NCBI GenBank assembly: GCA_018609825.1
Contig: JAHEOA010000173.1
Location: 1 to 42,419 of the forward strand
Length of the DNA: 42,419 nt
Origin: Candidatus Bipolaricaulota bacterium
GTDB lineage: Bacteria; Bipolaricaulota; Bipolaricaulia; RBG-16-55-9
Direction of reading: 5' to 3'
How positions within the stretch are numbered: position 1 is the stretch's first letter; each line of letters opens with the position of its first letter. Both the position numbers and the translations under genes were made by a program. Below are positions 34,092-41,586 of the stretch, piece by piece. The notes beneath the pieces are model-generated. The model was not told where the DNA came from and did no database searches. It was given only the letters and a program-made list of their open reading frames with translations.

Positions 34092-34961
34092 ATGACGCCC
34101 TCGACGCTGCGCGTCGGTCTCGCCACTGCGCTGATCTTGGCGCTTGTCCTCGGTCCCGTCAGCTCAAGCTCAGCAGCCCTCCCATCCGTGGCGTATCTCG
34201 GTCAGATCGTCCAGATGGACGACGGGTCCATCGCCGTCCGAACCGAGTTCAAGGCCGGCGACGGCTGGGAGCCCCACACGACCCGACTGGAGGGCCCCGT
34301 TCCTCACGAGCCGGCAACGAGGTCGTTGAGCGTCGGCGACCCCGTCCAAGTGGCGAGCCTCGGCGATCCAGGGAACGTCGTGACTGTGGCGCGACTCAAT
34401 CAACCGGTGTCCGCCCCCGGCCTGACTGGCCCGAGTCCTGCGGAGCTGCGGGCCATCTACGGCGATCCGGGCTTCCTCGTGCTGGACCCGCCCGCGTTGG
34501 ACATGGGCCTGCGGAGCCTGGCATACGAGCTCGCTCCCGACTGTTCGCATTGTTCTGGACGCCTTTGTCGAGCGGCCTACGCGGACGTTCGGATCGCATT
34601 GGCGGAAACGCCCGGTGACACGACAGAGCTCCGGCTCCGACCCGGCGAGACCGAGACGCTGCCCATCGGCCAAGGCGAGAAGCAGTTGACGATCGCGTTC
34701 CACGGGGGCGAGGCCGTCTGTGCCCCTGAGTGCTGTGAAAACCCGCCGTTGGGGCCGCAGCCGGTCTCGACGTTCACGATCGAGCTCGAACGCGCCGAGC
34801 CCAGCTACGACCGCGTCGCCGACTTCGACGAGAACGGCAATCACCGGATTGACGATTCGGAGCTTTTCACCGCCATCGATCTCTGGATCGATGGCATCAT
34901 TGGGGACGCGTTCCTCTGGCGCGTGATCGATGCCTGGGTCAAGGAGACTGAGGTCGCCTAA
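34092..34961 (+). CDS. Secreted protein with C-terminal Ca-loop/W-rich tail
   Basis: This 289-aa protein (start at 34092) begins with a signal peptide: MTPSTLRVGL, a hydrophobic run (ATALILALVLGP), then SSSSAA. The middle is unknown, with several cysteines (CSHCSGRLC and CAPECC) that could form disulfides. The tail DENGNHRIDDSE is a single EF-hand-like calcium loop (D-x-N-x-N-x-x-I-D-x-x-E), followed by LFTAIDLWIDG and LWRVIDAWV, a repeated helix with tryptophans, resembling half of a dockerin-like or surface-anchoring module. AAGGGAG at 34076-34082 puts the start at ATG 34092, although 34083 and 34086 are also ATG in frame. No function is recognised. Its neighbours are cytoplasmic methyltransferases, so association with them is not obvious. 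Confidence 0.7.
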   Translation: MTPSTLRVGLATALILALVLGPVSSSSAALPSVAYLGQIVQMDDGSIAVRTEFKAGDGWEPHTTRLEGPVPHEPATRSLSVGDPVQVASLGDPGNVVTVARLNQPVSAPGLTGPSPAELRAIYGDPGFLVLDPPALDMGLRSLAYELAPDCSHCSGRLCRAAYADVRIALAETPGDTTELRLRPGETETLPIGQGEKQLTIAFHGGEAVCAPECCENPPLGPQPVSTFTIELERAEPSYDRVADFDENGNHRIDDSELFTAIDLWIDGIIGDAFLWRVIDAWVKETEVA

Positions 34962-35045
34962 CGAGCGATGCGCTTCGGTCCCTTGATATTCCAGCGTCAT
35001 TTGATCCGATGATTCCGGTAGCGATGCATCCCCCGAGCGTCTGCT

Positions 35046-35075
35046 CGTCCCCGATCGTCCCCGATCGTCTCTGAT
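35046..35075. repeat. Three tandem 10-base units
   Basis: CGTCCCCGAT occurs twice in direct succession (35046-35065) and then as CGTCTCTGAT. It lies in the 205-base gap between convergent genes (34962-35166). No function is evident; such short repeats may reflect slippage. The gap otherwise holds a small hairpin at 35148-35165. Confidence 0.6.
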
Positions 35076-35147
35076 GCACGTCTCGGCGTCGGCCCGGTTG
35101 GCGCGTCGCCGGCGCTTCAAGCTGTCACCGACGGGAGATTCTGGGCC

Positions 35148-35165
35148 CGTCCACGCTCATGGACG
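35148..35165. terminator. Small hairpin between convergent genes
   Basis: CGTCCA and TGGACG form a perfect 6-bp stem around a 6-base loop. It lies two bases beyond the minus-strand hydantoinase gene stop and about 187 bases after the secreted-protein gene. There is no T-run, so the terminator reading rests on position only. Confidence 0.3.
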
Positions 35166-35166
35166 C

Positions 35167-37104
35167 TCAATCCTCAACGGATCCGTGGAGCGGTCCAGGC
35201 CGTCCGACCGCGGCGACGTGGACCCGCCCGAGCCCGAAGCGGAACCGGTGCTCCCAGACGTCCACCGCTATCGACTCAGCGCCAAGCCGACGCGCTTCCC
35301 CTCTCGCTAATCGCTCCGACTGTTGCTGCGCATAGGCCATGGCGGCCTCGTCGCTCTCGCGCTCGATCAGCTCGCGACCGTCAGGGAAGTGCAACAGATA
35401 GCGCTGGCTGGACTGCTGGCGCACGAGCGTCTCCACGGCGCAGACGACCCGGCCGCTGATCGCCCCCACGGCGTTGCCGACCTCGTAGTGCTCCACGGCG
35501 ATCAGCTCGCCGTGCAAGGCGTCGACGGGCCCGGGCAACAGGGCCGACACCGGTGCGCCGATGCCCACCGCCGGCGCGTTCAGCCGAAAGTCGACGTTGA
35601 GGAACGGGACGTCGTCGCGACACAGTGCCTCCCAGAGCGGATTGGCGTCGAACGTGGCGTCCGGGTTGGCGTCGGCGATGAGCTTCTTGACCAGTTCCTG
35701 GCGGATGCGCTCGGTCGACAGCGTATGGACCCGCTCGCTGAACGCCTCCGCGCCCAGCCCCAACGCTCGACCTAGCGCCTCCGCGGCCGCCCACGCGCGC
35801 TCGGCGTCCCCGACACGATAAGTCCCCCGAACGTGGAAAGCGTCCGTGGGCGTGAACCCGGCCCGCTCGATCCAGCCGCCCCCGTCCAGCTCGTCCAGCA
35901 CCTTGGCAAAGAGATAGATGCCCTGCGTGCGAGCTTCCGCCCAGAGTTGCGATCGCGCCGTCCAGCGATCGCTCGGGATCAACGCCAGCAGCGCCCGGGC
36001 GTTGCGGTCGAGGCGATTGGGGGCTCCCGTCGGCGTCGTCGCCCGCGTGAACTCCACCGACGCCGTCTCGTCCGCGTCGCGGAGGCGATCGATCGGCACG
36101 TCGGACATCGCCAAGGGCCGCACGCGCCGTGGGCCGATCTCGATGCGGAGGGCTTCGTCGGGACCGGCCAGCCGGACGTGGCTGTCCCCACCGAGCCCGA
36201 CCGTCCAGATGTCCGCGGCCGGCACCTTGGTCCGCCAGCGGCCCACGACCGCGCCCTCGCGGTTGCGATTGGGGAAGCCCTTGTGGAGCACGACGATGTC
36301 GGTCGTGGTCCCACCGATGTCGATCACCAGGCCGTCTTCAATGCCCGCGAGGCGGTGGCCGCCGATGGCGCTGGCGGCCGGTCCGGAAAGGATCGTCTCC
36401 ACGGGATGGACCTTGGCGTGGGCGACGTCGACGAGCGAGCCGTCGCTCTTGACGATCATCAGCGGGGCCAGGATCCCGCGTTCAGCCAGTGCCCCCTCGA
36501 TGTCGCCGAGGAACGCGTCCACCAGGGGCGCGATGCGAGCATTCAGAACGGCCGTCACGGCCCGCTCGTAGACGCCGAGCTCCGAGGTCAGCTCGTGGCC
36601 ACAGATGACCGGAAGCCCCGTCCGCGCTTGGAGCACGCGCTTGGCCTCCAGCTCGTGATTCGGGTTCCGCACGCCGAAGTAGCCGCAGACGGCGAGCCCC
36701 TCGACGTGCGGGGCGAACCGCTCGGCGGCTTCCTCGAGATCGTCGGCCGAGAGCGGCTCCAGCTCCTCGCCGCGGGCGTTGAATTGACCCCGAACGGTCA
36801 CGCGTTCGCCGGGCGGAAAGGCACTTGATTTGTCCGGTTGCCAGCCGATCAGAACGAGTCCAACGGGCCGGCCGCGGTCTTCCACAATGGCGTTGGTGGC
36901 CAGTGTCGTCGACACGGCCACAGTCACGACGTCCTCGGCGAGGGCCTTCTCGAGGGCGTCGTCCATCGCCTCGAGGATCCCCTGACGCAGGTCGCGGTGG
37001 GTCGTGCGCGTCTTGGCCGTCGCTCGGATCTCGTCCGTGTCCAGATCCAGCAGAACGGCGTCCGTACAGGTGCTGCCGGTGTCGATGCCGAGACCCAGTC
37101 TCAA
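35167..37104 (-). CDS. Hydantoinase/oxoprolinase-family (ASKHA) protein in a methyltransferase island
   Basis: The 645-aa protein is a HyuA/hydantoinase A type ASKHA-fold protein. LGIDTGSTCTDAVLLDLDTD is the first phosphate loop and GLVIDIGGTTTDIVVLHKGFPN the second, with ILSGPAASAIGGHRLAG between. The start is a TTG at 37104, since an in-frame TGA lies nine codons upstream and the ATP motif begins at residue 4. GGGAG and GGAAG precede it. No HyuB partner is seen. It lies downstream of the corrinoid protein gene on the same strand, 217 bases away, and near MttB. ASKHA proteins such as RamA/AcsV reactivate corrinoids with ATP, so a similar role is a reasonable guess. A true ATP-dependent amidohydrolase acting on a methylated amide is the alternative. 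Confidence 0.85.
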   Translation of the reverse strand: MRLGLGIDTGSTCTDAVLLDLDTDEIRATAKTRTTHRDLRQGILEAMDDALEKALAEDVVTVAVSTTLATNAIVEDRGRPVGLVLIGWQPDKSSAFPPGERVTVRGQFNARGEELEPLSADDLEEAAERFAPHVEGLAVCGYFGVRNPNHELEAKRVLQARTGLPVICGHELTSELGVYERAVTAVLNARIAPLVDAFLGDIEGALAERGILAPLMIVKSDGSLVDVAHAKVHPVETILSGPAASAIGGHRLAGIEDGLVIDIGGTTTDIVVLHKGFPNRNREGAVVGRWRTKVPAADIWTVGLGGDSHVRLAGPDEALRIEIGPRRVRPLAMSDVPIDRLRDADETASVEFTRATTPTGAPNRLDRNARALLALIPSDRWTARSQLWAEARTQGIYLFAKVLDELDGGGWIERAGFTPTDAFHVRGTYRVGDAERAWAAAEALGRALGLGAEAFSERVHTLSTERIRQELVKKLIADANPDATFDANPLWEALCRDDVPFLNVDFRLNAPAVGIGAPVSALLPGPVDALHGELIAVEHYEVGNAVGAISGRVVCAVETLVRQQSSQRYLLHFPDGRELIERESDEAAMAYAQQQSERLARGEARRLGAESIAVDVWEHRFRFGLGRVHVAAVGRPGPLHGSVED

Positions 37105-37205
37105 TGCGCTTCCGCTCCCGATATTCCCTCAGTGGACAGCCGCGGTGCGGCTGCTCCTTCCGTCCCCAGGGAGCCAATTCTGATAATCAGCTCGTCTACG
37201 GGTGT

Positions 37206-37234
37206 ATTTTAGCAGATAGCCGTCCGTGCCGAAA
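37206..37234 (-). promoter_or_regulatory. Candidate extended -10 promoter for the hydantoinase-family gene
   Basis: On the minus strand, TGCTAAAAT forms an extended -10 (TAAAAT at 37206-37211, five of six matches), with a weak TTTCGG 17 bases upstream (37229-37234). A perfect dyad, CTGATAATCAG (37180-37190), lies just after the expected start of transcription and could be an operator. The leader to the TTG would be about 95 bases. The 217-base gap (37105-37321) holds nothing else clear. Confidence 0.45.
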
Positions 37235-37321
37235 ACTTGGGGGGTCAAGATCCGGGGTCGCCGAATCCAAGCCTGGCTGACGAGCCTCCAATGGAGCTCC
37301 AGAACCCGAAAGCAAGGGTCT

Positions 37322-37978
37322 TCAGTTCATGCGGGCATCGGGCAGCCGACGCTCTGACGTCAGTTGGCGAGCCAGCTGGACGCTGGAGGTCGCGTCCGGG
37401 GCGTAGCCGTCGGAGCCGATGGCGTCCGCAAAGCGCTCTGTGACCGGAGCACCGCCGATCATGACCTTGACTTGCTCGCGGAGCCCGCCCGTATCCAGCT
37501 CCTCGATGACCCCGCGCATGCGACCGCGGGTCGTGTTCAACATCGCCGAGATCGCGACGACGTCCGCGTTCTGCTTGCGCGCTTGCCGAGCGAATTCGTC
37601 GGCGGTGACGTCCGTCCCCAAATCCCCGACTGCGAAGCCTGAGGTCTCGAGCATGAGCTTAACGAGATCCTTGCCGAGCCCGTGGGCGTCGCCTTCGACC
37701 GTGCCGATGACGACATGGGCCTGAGCATCGGCGGTCGTCCGATCCAGATGCGGGTCCAAGATGGCCATCAGCTCGTTGATCGACTGCACCAACCACATCT
37801 CCTGGACGCAGCGCCGCCCCCGATCGTGCTCGTCTCGGAACGCTTCGATCCCGGGCACCAAGGCGTCGTTGAGCAATTCCTCCGGCGCGACGTCGGCGTC
37901 CAATGCCCGTTGGGTCAGACGCCGTACCCGTTCGACGTCCATCGTCGCAATGCTCTCGCGCAGGGCGTTCAAGTCCAC
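37322..37978 (-). CDS. mttC: Corrinoid protein of the MttC/MtbC type
   Basis: The 218-aa protein has an N-terminal helical B12-cap domain (ALVPGIEAFRDEHDRGRRCVQEMWLV) and a C-terminal Rossmann cobalamin domain. The base-off cobalamin motif DxHxxG is EGDAHGLGKDLV (D97, H99, G102), followed by GTDVTADEF and ISAMLNTTRGRM and a final GGAPVTERFADAIGSDGYAPDA. It receives methyl groups from MttB-type enzymes on Co(I). The start is a GTG at 37978 with AGGAGG eight bases upstream; a GTG three codons earlier lies inside the Shine-Dalgarno and is unlikely. It is divergent from mttB across 328 bases. No methyl-accepting MtbA/MtrH gene is adjacent; the URO-D protein at 32753 could fill that role. Confidence 0.92.
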   Translation of the reverse strand: MDLNALRESIATMDVERVRRLTQRALDADVAPEELLNDALVPGIEAFRDEHDRGRRCVQEMWLVQSINELMAILDPHLDRTTADAQAHVVIGTVEGDAHGLGKDLVKLMLETSGFAVGDLGTDVTADEFARQARKQNADVVAISAMLNTTRGRMRGVIEELDTGGLREQVKVMIGGAPVTERFADAIGSDGYAPDATSSVQLARQLTSERRLPDARMN

Positions 37979-38306
37979 GACACGCACCTCCTATCGCGCC
38001 ATAGCAGACATCTGAGTCTTACATAGTGAACCCTAACGATACGGAGATGCGAGGTCAAGTTCGTTGTTTATCGGCAACAGATGATCGTGTCCGCAACTGG
38101 TCCCCGTCGCGGCTCGTCGCTGCCGTGCCGGTTCGGCGATCGCGACGACCCTGTCCCATCGATTGCTCGCCATGCCCGGTGGGGCTGCATGCCATGCCCG
38201 CTGGCGGCTCCGGACTTGATCGACATCATGTACGGGGGGCGATCGTTGGGGAAGAATGTCCCTTGTCGTGGCGTGTGCGTGGCCCACGCACGTCAGGGAG
38301 GTCGGC
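37979..38306. other. Intergenic region between corrinoid protein and MttB genes
   Basis: This 328-base divergent gap holds the Shine-Dalgarno sites of both genes (AGGAGG for the corrinoid protein, GGGAGG at 38296-38301 for mttB) and a minus-strand promoter candidate (38030-38058). It also holds a 7-bp inverted repeat, CGTCGCG at 38105-38111 and CGCGACG at 38141-38147, with smaller pairing inside. The AT-rich part is near 38020-38080. No cobalamin riboswitch core was recognised, and no convincing plus-strand promoter was found. Confidence 0.5.
38030..38058 (-). promoter_or_regulatory. Candidate promoter for the corrinoid protein gene
   Basis: On the minus strand, TTGACC (38053-38058, five of six) is followed after 17 bases by TAGGGT (38030-38035, three of six). 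The leader to the GTG at 37978 would be about 45 bases. The weak -10 leaves this uncertain or activator-dependent. Confidence 0.3.
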
Positions 38307-39746
38307 ATGAAGACCGATCAGACCAACGTGTCCGAGCGACGGGGCGTCAAGTTCAAGGTCCTCTCGGACGATCAGATCCGCGAGATCCACGCCCGCGCTT
38401 TGGGGGTTCTCGAGCGAACGGGCGTCCACATCGGATCCGCGGACGCTCGGTCGCTGCTGGCGGGCGCCGGCTGTCGGGTGCGGGGTGAGCGGGTCAAGTT
38501 TCCGACGGGCTTGGTGGAATGGGCGCTCGATGTCGTCCCGAGCCACTTCTGGCTGTACGACCGAACCGGCGAACGTGCGCTCGACGTCGGCGCCCACAAG
38601 ACGTACTTCGGCCTCGGGCCGACGCTTCTCTACATGATCGACCCCGTCACGGGCAAGCCGCGCAAGTTCGTCAAGGCCGGAACGGAGCGAGCCGCGCGGC
38701 TTACGGATGCCCTGCCCAACATCGATTGGGTCATGGGCCTGGGCACCATCAGCGACTGCGATCCCCAGTTCGCCGACCGTCACGAGTTCGACGCCCTGGT
38801 GCGCAACACCTCCAAGCCGGCAATCATCTGGGCCGGTTCCCCCGACGGGGTCCGCGACATCGTCAAGATGGCCGAGGCGGTGGCGGGCGACGAGCAACGG
38901 CTCCGCGAGCGACCCTTCATTGCCTTCTTTTTTGCGCCGACGTCGCCGTTGGCCCAGGACGCCACCTCCGTGGACAAGCTCATATTGACCACCTCGGAGG
39001 GCATCCCGACGGTGTATGCCCCCGCGCCGCAGGGCGGGGCCAGCGCGCCGGTGACGCTCGCGGGTGAGCTGGTCAGCACGCACGCGGAGAACCTGGCCAG
39101 CCTGACGATCGCCCAGGTCTCGCGCCAAGGCGCCCCCATCGTGATCGGCGGCGTCATCGGAACGATGGACATGAAGGCGGCACAGCTCGCTTACGGGGCG
39201 CCGGAGATGCAACTGATGTTGGCGGCCTACAACGACATCGCCAAGCACTATGGGGTGCCGACCTGGGGCACGGCCGGGTGCAGCGATTCCAAGGTCATCG
39301 ACCAACAGGCGGCCATCGAGGCGACCCAGTCCGTCCTCTACTCGCTCTTGAGCGGGATCAACCTCGTGCACGACGTCGGCTACATCGGCTCGGGGACCGT
39401 GGGCTCCTTGGAGCTGATCACCATGGTCGACGAGATCATCGGCATGGCGAAGCACATGCTGCGGGGCATCCACGTGGATGAGGAGACGCTGGGGCTCGAC
39501 GCCATCGACCAGATCCGCTCCAACGGGCAGTTCCTCACCTCGGCGCACACGCTGGCGCACTTTCGCGAGCAGCTCTGGATGCCGACGCTCATGGATCGAC
39601 AGTCCTACGAATCATGGAGCGCGACGGGATCGAAGACGATGCGGGATCGCGTGGCCGACAAGCTCAAGGGCATCCTGAAGGAACACGATCCGGTCCCGCT
39701 GCCGCGGGCGACGCTGGACCAGCTTCAGCTTATCCTGCCCGAATAG
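38307..39746 (+). CDS. mttB: MttB-family methyltransferase without pyrrolysine (betaine-type)
   Basis: The 479-aa protein is full length for MttB and reads through with no in-frame amber codon, so it is a non-pyrrolysine member. FKVLSDDQIREIHARALGVLERTGVHI is the family opening. GLGPTLLYMIDPVTGKPRKFV, PTSPLAQDATSVDKLI and GCSDSKVIDQQAAIEATQSVLYSLLSGINLVHDVGYIG follow in the usual order. Known non-Pyl members (MtgB, MtpB, MtcB) demethylate glycine betaine, proline betaine or carnitine onto a corrinoid protein. The ATG at 38307 has GGGAGG at 38296-38301. It is divergent from the corrinoid protein gene. The substrate cannot be read from the sequence. Confidence 0.92.
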   Translation: MKTDQTNVSERRGVKFKVLSDDQIREIHARALGVLERTGVHIGSADARSLLAGAGCRVRGERVKFPTGLVEWALDVVPSHFWLYDRTGERALDVGAHKTYFGLGPTLLYMIDPVTGKPRKFVKAGTERAARLTDALPNIDWVMGLGTISDCDPQFADRHEFDALVRNTSKPAIIWAGSPDGVRDIVKMAEAVAGDEQRLRERPFIAFFFAPTSPLAQDATSVDKLILTTSEGIPTVYAPAPQGGASAPVTLAGELVSTHAENLASLTIAQVSRQGAPIVIGGVIGTMDMKAAQLAYGAPEMQLMLAAYNDIAKHYGVPTWGTAGCSDSKVIDQQAAIEATQSVLYSLLSGINLVHDVGYIGSGTVGSLELITMVDEIIGMAKHMLRGIHVDEETLGLDAIDQIRSNGQFLTSAHTLAHFREQLWMPTLMDRQSYESWSATGSKTMRDRVADKLKGILKEHDPVPLPRATLDQLQLILPE

Positions 39747-39822
39747 CGATCGTCCCGAGTCGTCGCGAGGGCTGAGGCCGCTGGGCGTCTTGCTGCCCGT
39801 CGACGCTGGGCAGATCCCGGGA

Positions 39823-40545
39823 CTATCCCTCGACGAGGCTGCCGATAAAGCTCTTGCCGTCCAGACACCGCTCGACCTCATCCAGATAGTGCCCGTTGAT
39901 GACCGCCAGACTGAGGTCGGTCCCTTCGGCCGCCTCGACCGCGCGCGGGTCGAAGGGCAGGTGCGCGCCCGGCTCCCAGTGTTCGGGGATCAGCGCCTTC
40001 AGCTTTTGCCAGGTGAGACTCCCCAACGGCTTGACGACGCTGTACTGGTCGGGATCCCGGTTGTAGATGTAGTCGATGTCGGAGAGTTTCACAATGCGCT
40101 GGATGCCGTTGGTCTTGGCGATCGTCACGGCGCAGTGGTCGATGCTCCGGCCCGGTTTCCATCCCGAGGCCAACACGATCGGGTAGCCCTCGAAGTCGAT
40201 CTCGGCCTGCCCGTTGCCCAAGCGATCGTAATCCGTCTCGTTGAACACCTCGGGGTGTGCCAAGCTCTCCCCGATGTTCAGGGCCTCGATAAGGAGCTGG
40301 GCATTCAGCTTCGTGGTCCGGATCCCCACCCGATCCTGGCCCTCGGGCGCCTCGCCGCCCAGGGCGGCCAACGCCCGCTGATAGATCCGGGAGACCTCGC
40401 CGCCGCCACAGACACAGACGAAGCGCCGACCGGCGTGGACATGGCGCCGCAGCACCCCGCGGAATCCGTCGATGAACTCCGTGTCGACGTCCTCAGGCGC
40501 GATCAGGGACCCGCGTACCGCGAGGACGACCGTCTCGTCTCCCAT
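39823..40545 (-). CDS. pyrH: Archaeal-like UMP kinase-family (amino acid kinase) protein
   Basis: The 240-aa protein has the amino acid kinase fold. RGSLIAPEDVDTEFIDGFRG is near the N-terminus, where archaeal-type UMP kinases have GGSxxxP. VCVCGGGEVSRIYQRAL and DRVGIRTTKLNAQLLIEAL match the UMP-binding blocks, and KLSDIDYIYNRDPDQY is the ATP-side loop. The start at 40545 has GGGGAGGAGG upstream. Canonical bacterial PyrH begins with a KxSGEAL block, which is absent here; the archaeal-like form has VRGS instead of a lysine-bearing loop. It would phosphorylate UMP to UDP if active. Its place between two methyltransferase genes and opposite a GntR regulator is unusual. A different small-molecule kinase or binding role cannot be excluded. 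Confidence 0.75.
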   Translation of the reverse strand: MGDETVVLAVRGSLIAPEDVDTEFIDGFRGVLRRHVHAGRRFVCVCGGGEVSRIYQRALAALGGEAPEGQDRVGIRTTKLNAQLLIEALNIGESLAHPEVFNETDYDRLGNGQAEIDFEGYPIVLASGWKPGRSIDHCAVTIAKTNGIQRIVKLSDIDYIYNRDPDQYSVVKPLGSLTWQKLKALIPEHWEPGAHLPFDPRAVEAAEGTDLSLAVINGHYLDEVERCLDGKSFIGSLVEG

Positions 40546-40802
40546 CTCTTCCTCCTCCCCAGATGTCGCATGCGTTCCCCCAAGCCGGCTGCAATTCTGA
40601 GTATCGCAGGGCAAAATAGGATATGCTTCCGTTCCGGATTTGACAAGGGCGCACGTGCCGTTGTCCCGCCAGCCCGCAGCGACGCGTTCGACCGCCGCAT
40701 CCAGCGCTGCGCGCGTTTCCTCCGGGAATGCTGTGCGCCCGACCGGACGGGGCCAGCGACGACAGGCTCACGCGCTCCATGATGGACGTCATATATGGGA
40801 TA

Positions 40803-40831
40803 TTGACATCTGGATATCATTGGTGTACCAT
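40803..40831 (+). promoter_or_regulatory. Promoter of the GntR regulator gene
   Basis: A perfect -35, TTGACA (40803-40808), is followed after 17 bases by TACCAT (40826-40831, four of six). Transcription would start near 40838, 33 bases before the ATG at 40871. The 325-base gap 40546-40870 is AT-rich after about 40785 and carries repeated GATAT-type words. No clear promoter was found for the divergent kinase gene. Confidence 0.6.
40821..40830. promoter_or_regulatory. FadR-type GntR operator overlapping the -10
   Basis: TGGTGTACCA matches the TNGTNNACNA consensus known for FadR-subfamily GntR regulators at all fixed positions. It covers the spacer end and -10 of the promoter just described, so binding by the GntR protein encoded 41 bases downstream would block its own transcription. 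The match is seen; binding is inferred. Confidence 0.6.
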
Positions 40832-40870
40832 CCCACCACAGGATACTGAACTCTGATATATCGGTGCGAC

Positions 40871-41482
40871 ATGAACGATCAAATCTACGCCGAACTCAAG
40901 CGACGAATTGTCCTCCTCGACTACGCGCCGGGCCAGATGCTTCGCGAGAAGGATCTCATTGAGGAGTTCGGCGTGAGCCGCACGCCCGTCCGCGAGACGC
41001 TCATTCGTCTCGAAACCGAAGGGCTCGTCCGCATCATCCCCAACCAGGGCACCATGGTCACCGAGGTCAGCTTCCAGAACCTCAAGGACGTCTTCGAGAT
41101 CCGTTCGGCCCTGTTGCGACTGGCCGGTCGCCTGGCGGCCGAGCGGATCACCGGGCCCGAGATCGACCAGCTTCGCGACCAGATCGAGGCGATGAAGCGC
41201 GAGCGCGACCCGCGGACGCTGATGCGGCTCGACATGGAGTTCCACGAGACGTTGAACCGCACGACGAAGAACCAGACGCTGGTCAAGATTCTGGGCATTC
41301 TGCGGAACCAGGCCGTGCGCATCTGGTCGTTCATTCCCAGCACCGACGACTACTACGGGCAGATTCCGGCGGATCTGGAGAAGCTCCTGGACGCGGTCGC
41401 TTCGCGCGACGCCGAGGCGACGACCGACCAATTGGAGTGCCACTCCAAGCGATTCGTCGAACACGTGAGGGAACAGCTGTGA
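40871..41482 (+). CDS. GntR-family regulator with FCD domain
   Basis: The 203-aa protein has an N-terminal winged helix (residues ~1-65) with IVLLDYAPGQMLREKDLIEEFGVSRTPVRETLIRLETEGLV, the GntR signature, including SRTPVRE. The C-terminal all-helical domain (EIRSALLRLAGRLAAERIT, DMEFHETLNRTTKN) is FCD. Such regulators sense small carboxylic acids or amino-acid-like ligands, often with a metal bound by Asp/His residues; DxxFH is visible here. The ATG at 40871 has only a weak Shine-Dalgarno. It precedes the second MttB gene by 100 bases on the same strand, so it probably senses the methylated substrate or product and controls the island. An operator overlaps its own promoter. Confidence 0.92.
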   Translation: MNDQIYAELKRRIVLLDYAPGQMLREKDLIEEFGVSRTPVRETLIRLETEGLVRIIPNQGTMVTEVSFQNLKDVFEIRSALLRLAGRLAAERITGPEIDQLRDQIEAMKRERDPRTLMRLDMEFHETLNRTTKNQTLVKILGILRNQAVRIWSFIPSTDDYYGQIPADLEKLLDAVASRDAEATTDQLECHSKRFVEHVREQL

Positions 41483-41520
41483 TCACAGGCGGCACCACGA
41501 TGGGAGAAAGGCGGTCCAAC

Positions 41521-41586
41521 ATGCACCACGCTGGCCGACGGACGGACCCCACGGCAGGCCGGACCGAAAGGAGGATTGACGGATGA
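41521..41586 (+). other. Possible 21-codon leader ORF before the second MttB gene
   Basis: An ATG at 41521, preceded by GGGAGAAAGG, opens a 21-residue frame (MHHAGRRTDPTAGRT and six more) whose TGA at 41584-41586 overlaps the mttB ATG at 41583 (ATGA). It is Arg-rich, without similarity known to me. It may be a translationally coupled leader or chance; the strong mttB Shine-Dalgarno AAAGGAGG at 41567-41574 lies inside it. Confidence 0.25.

Noticed and set aside
33908..34126. N-terminal extension of the URO-D protein to an upstream start
   Set aside because: The extra 73 residues show no family similarity, and they would cover the promoter region and reach into the start of the divergent secreted-protein gene.
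37979..38306. Cobalamin riboswitch in the gap between the corrinoid protein and mttB
   Set aside because: Inverted repeats exist, but the conserved B12-box core was not found.
38307..39746. Pyrrolysine (in-frame amber) in MttB
   Set aside because: The frame is continuous over 479 codons with no internal TAG.
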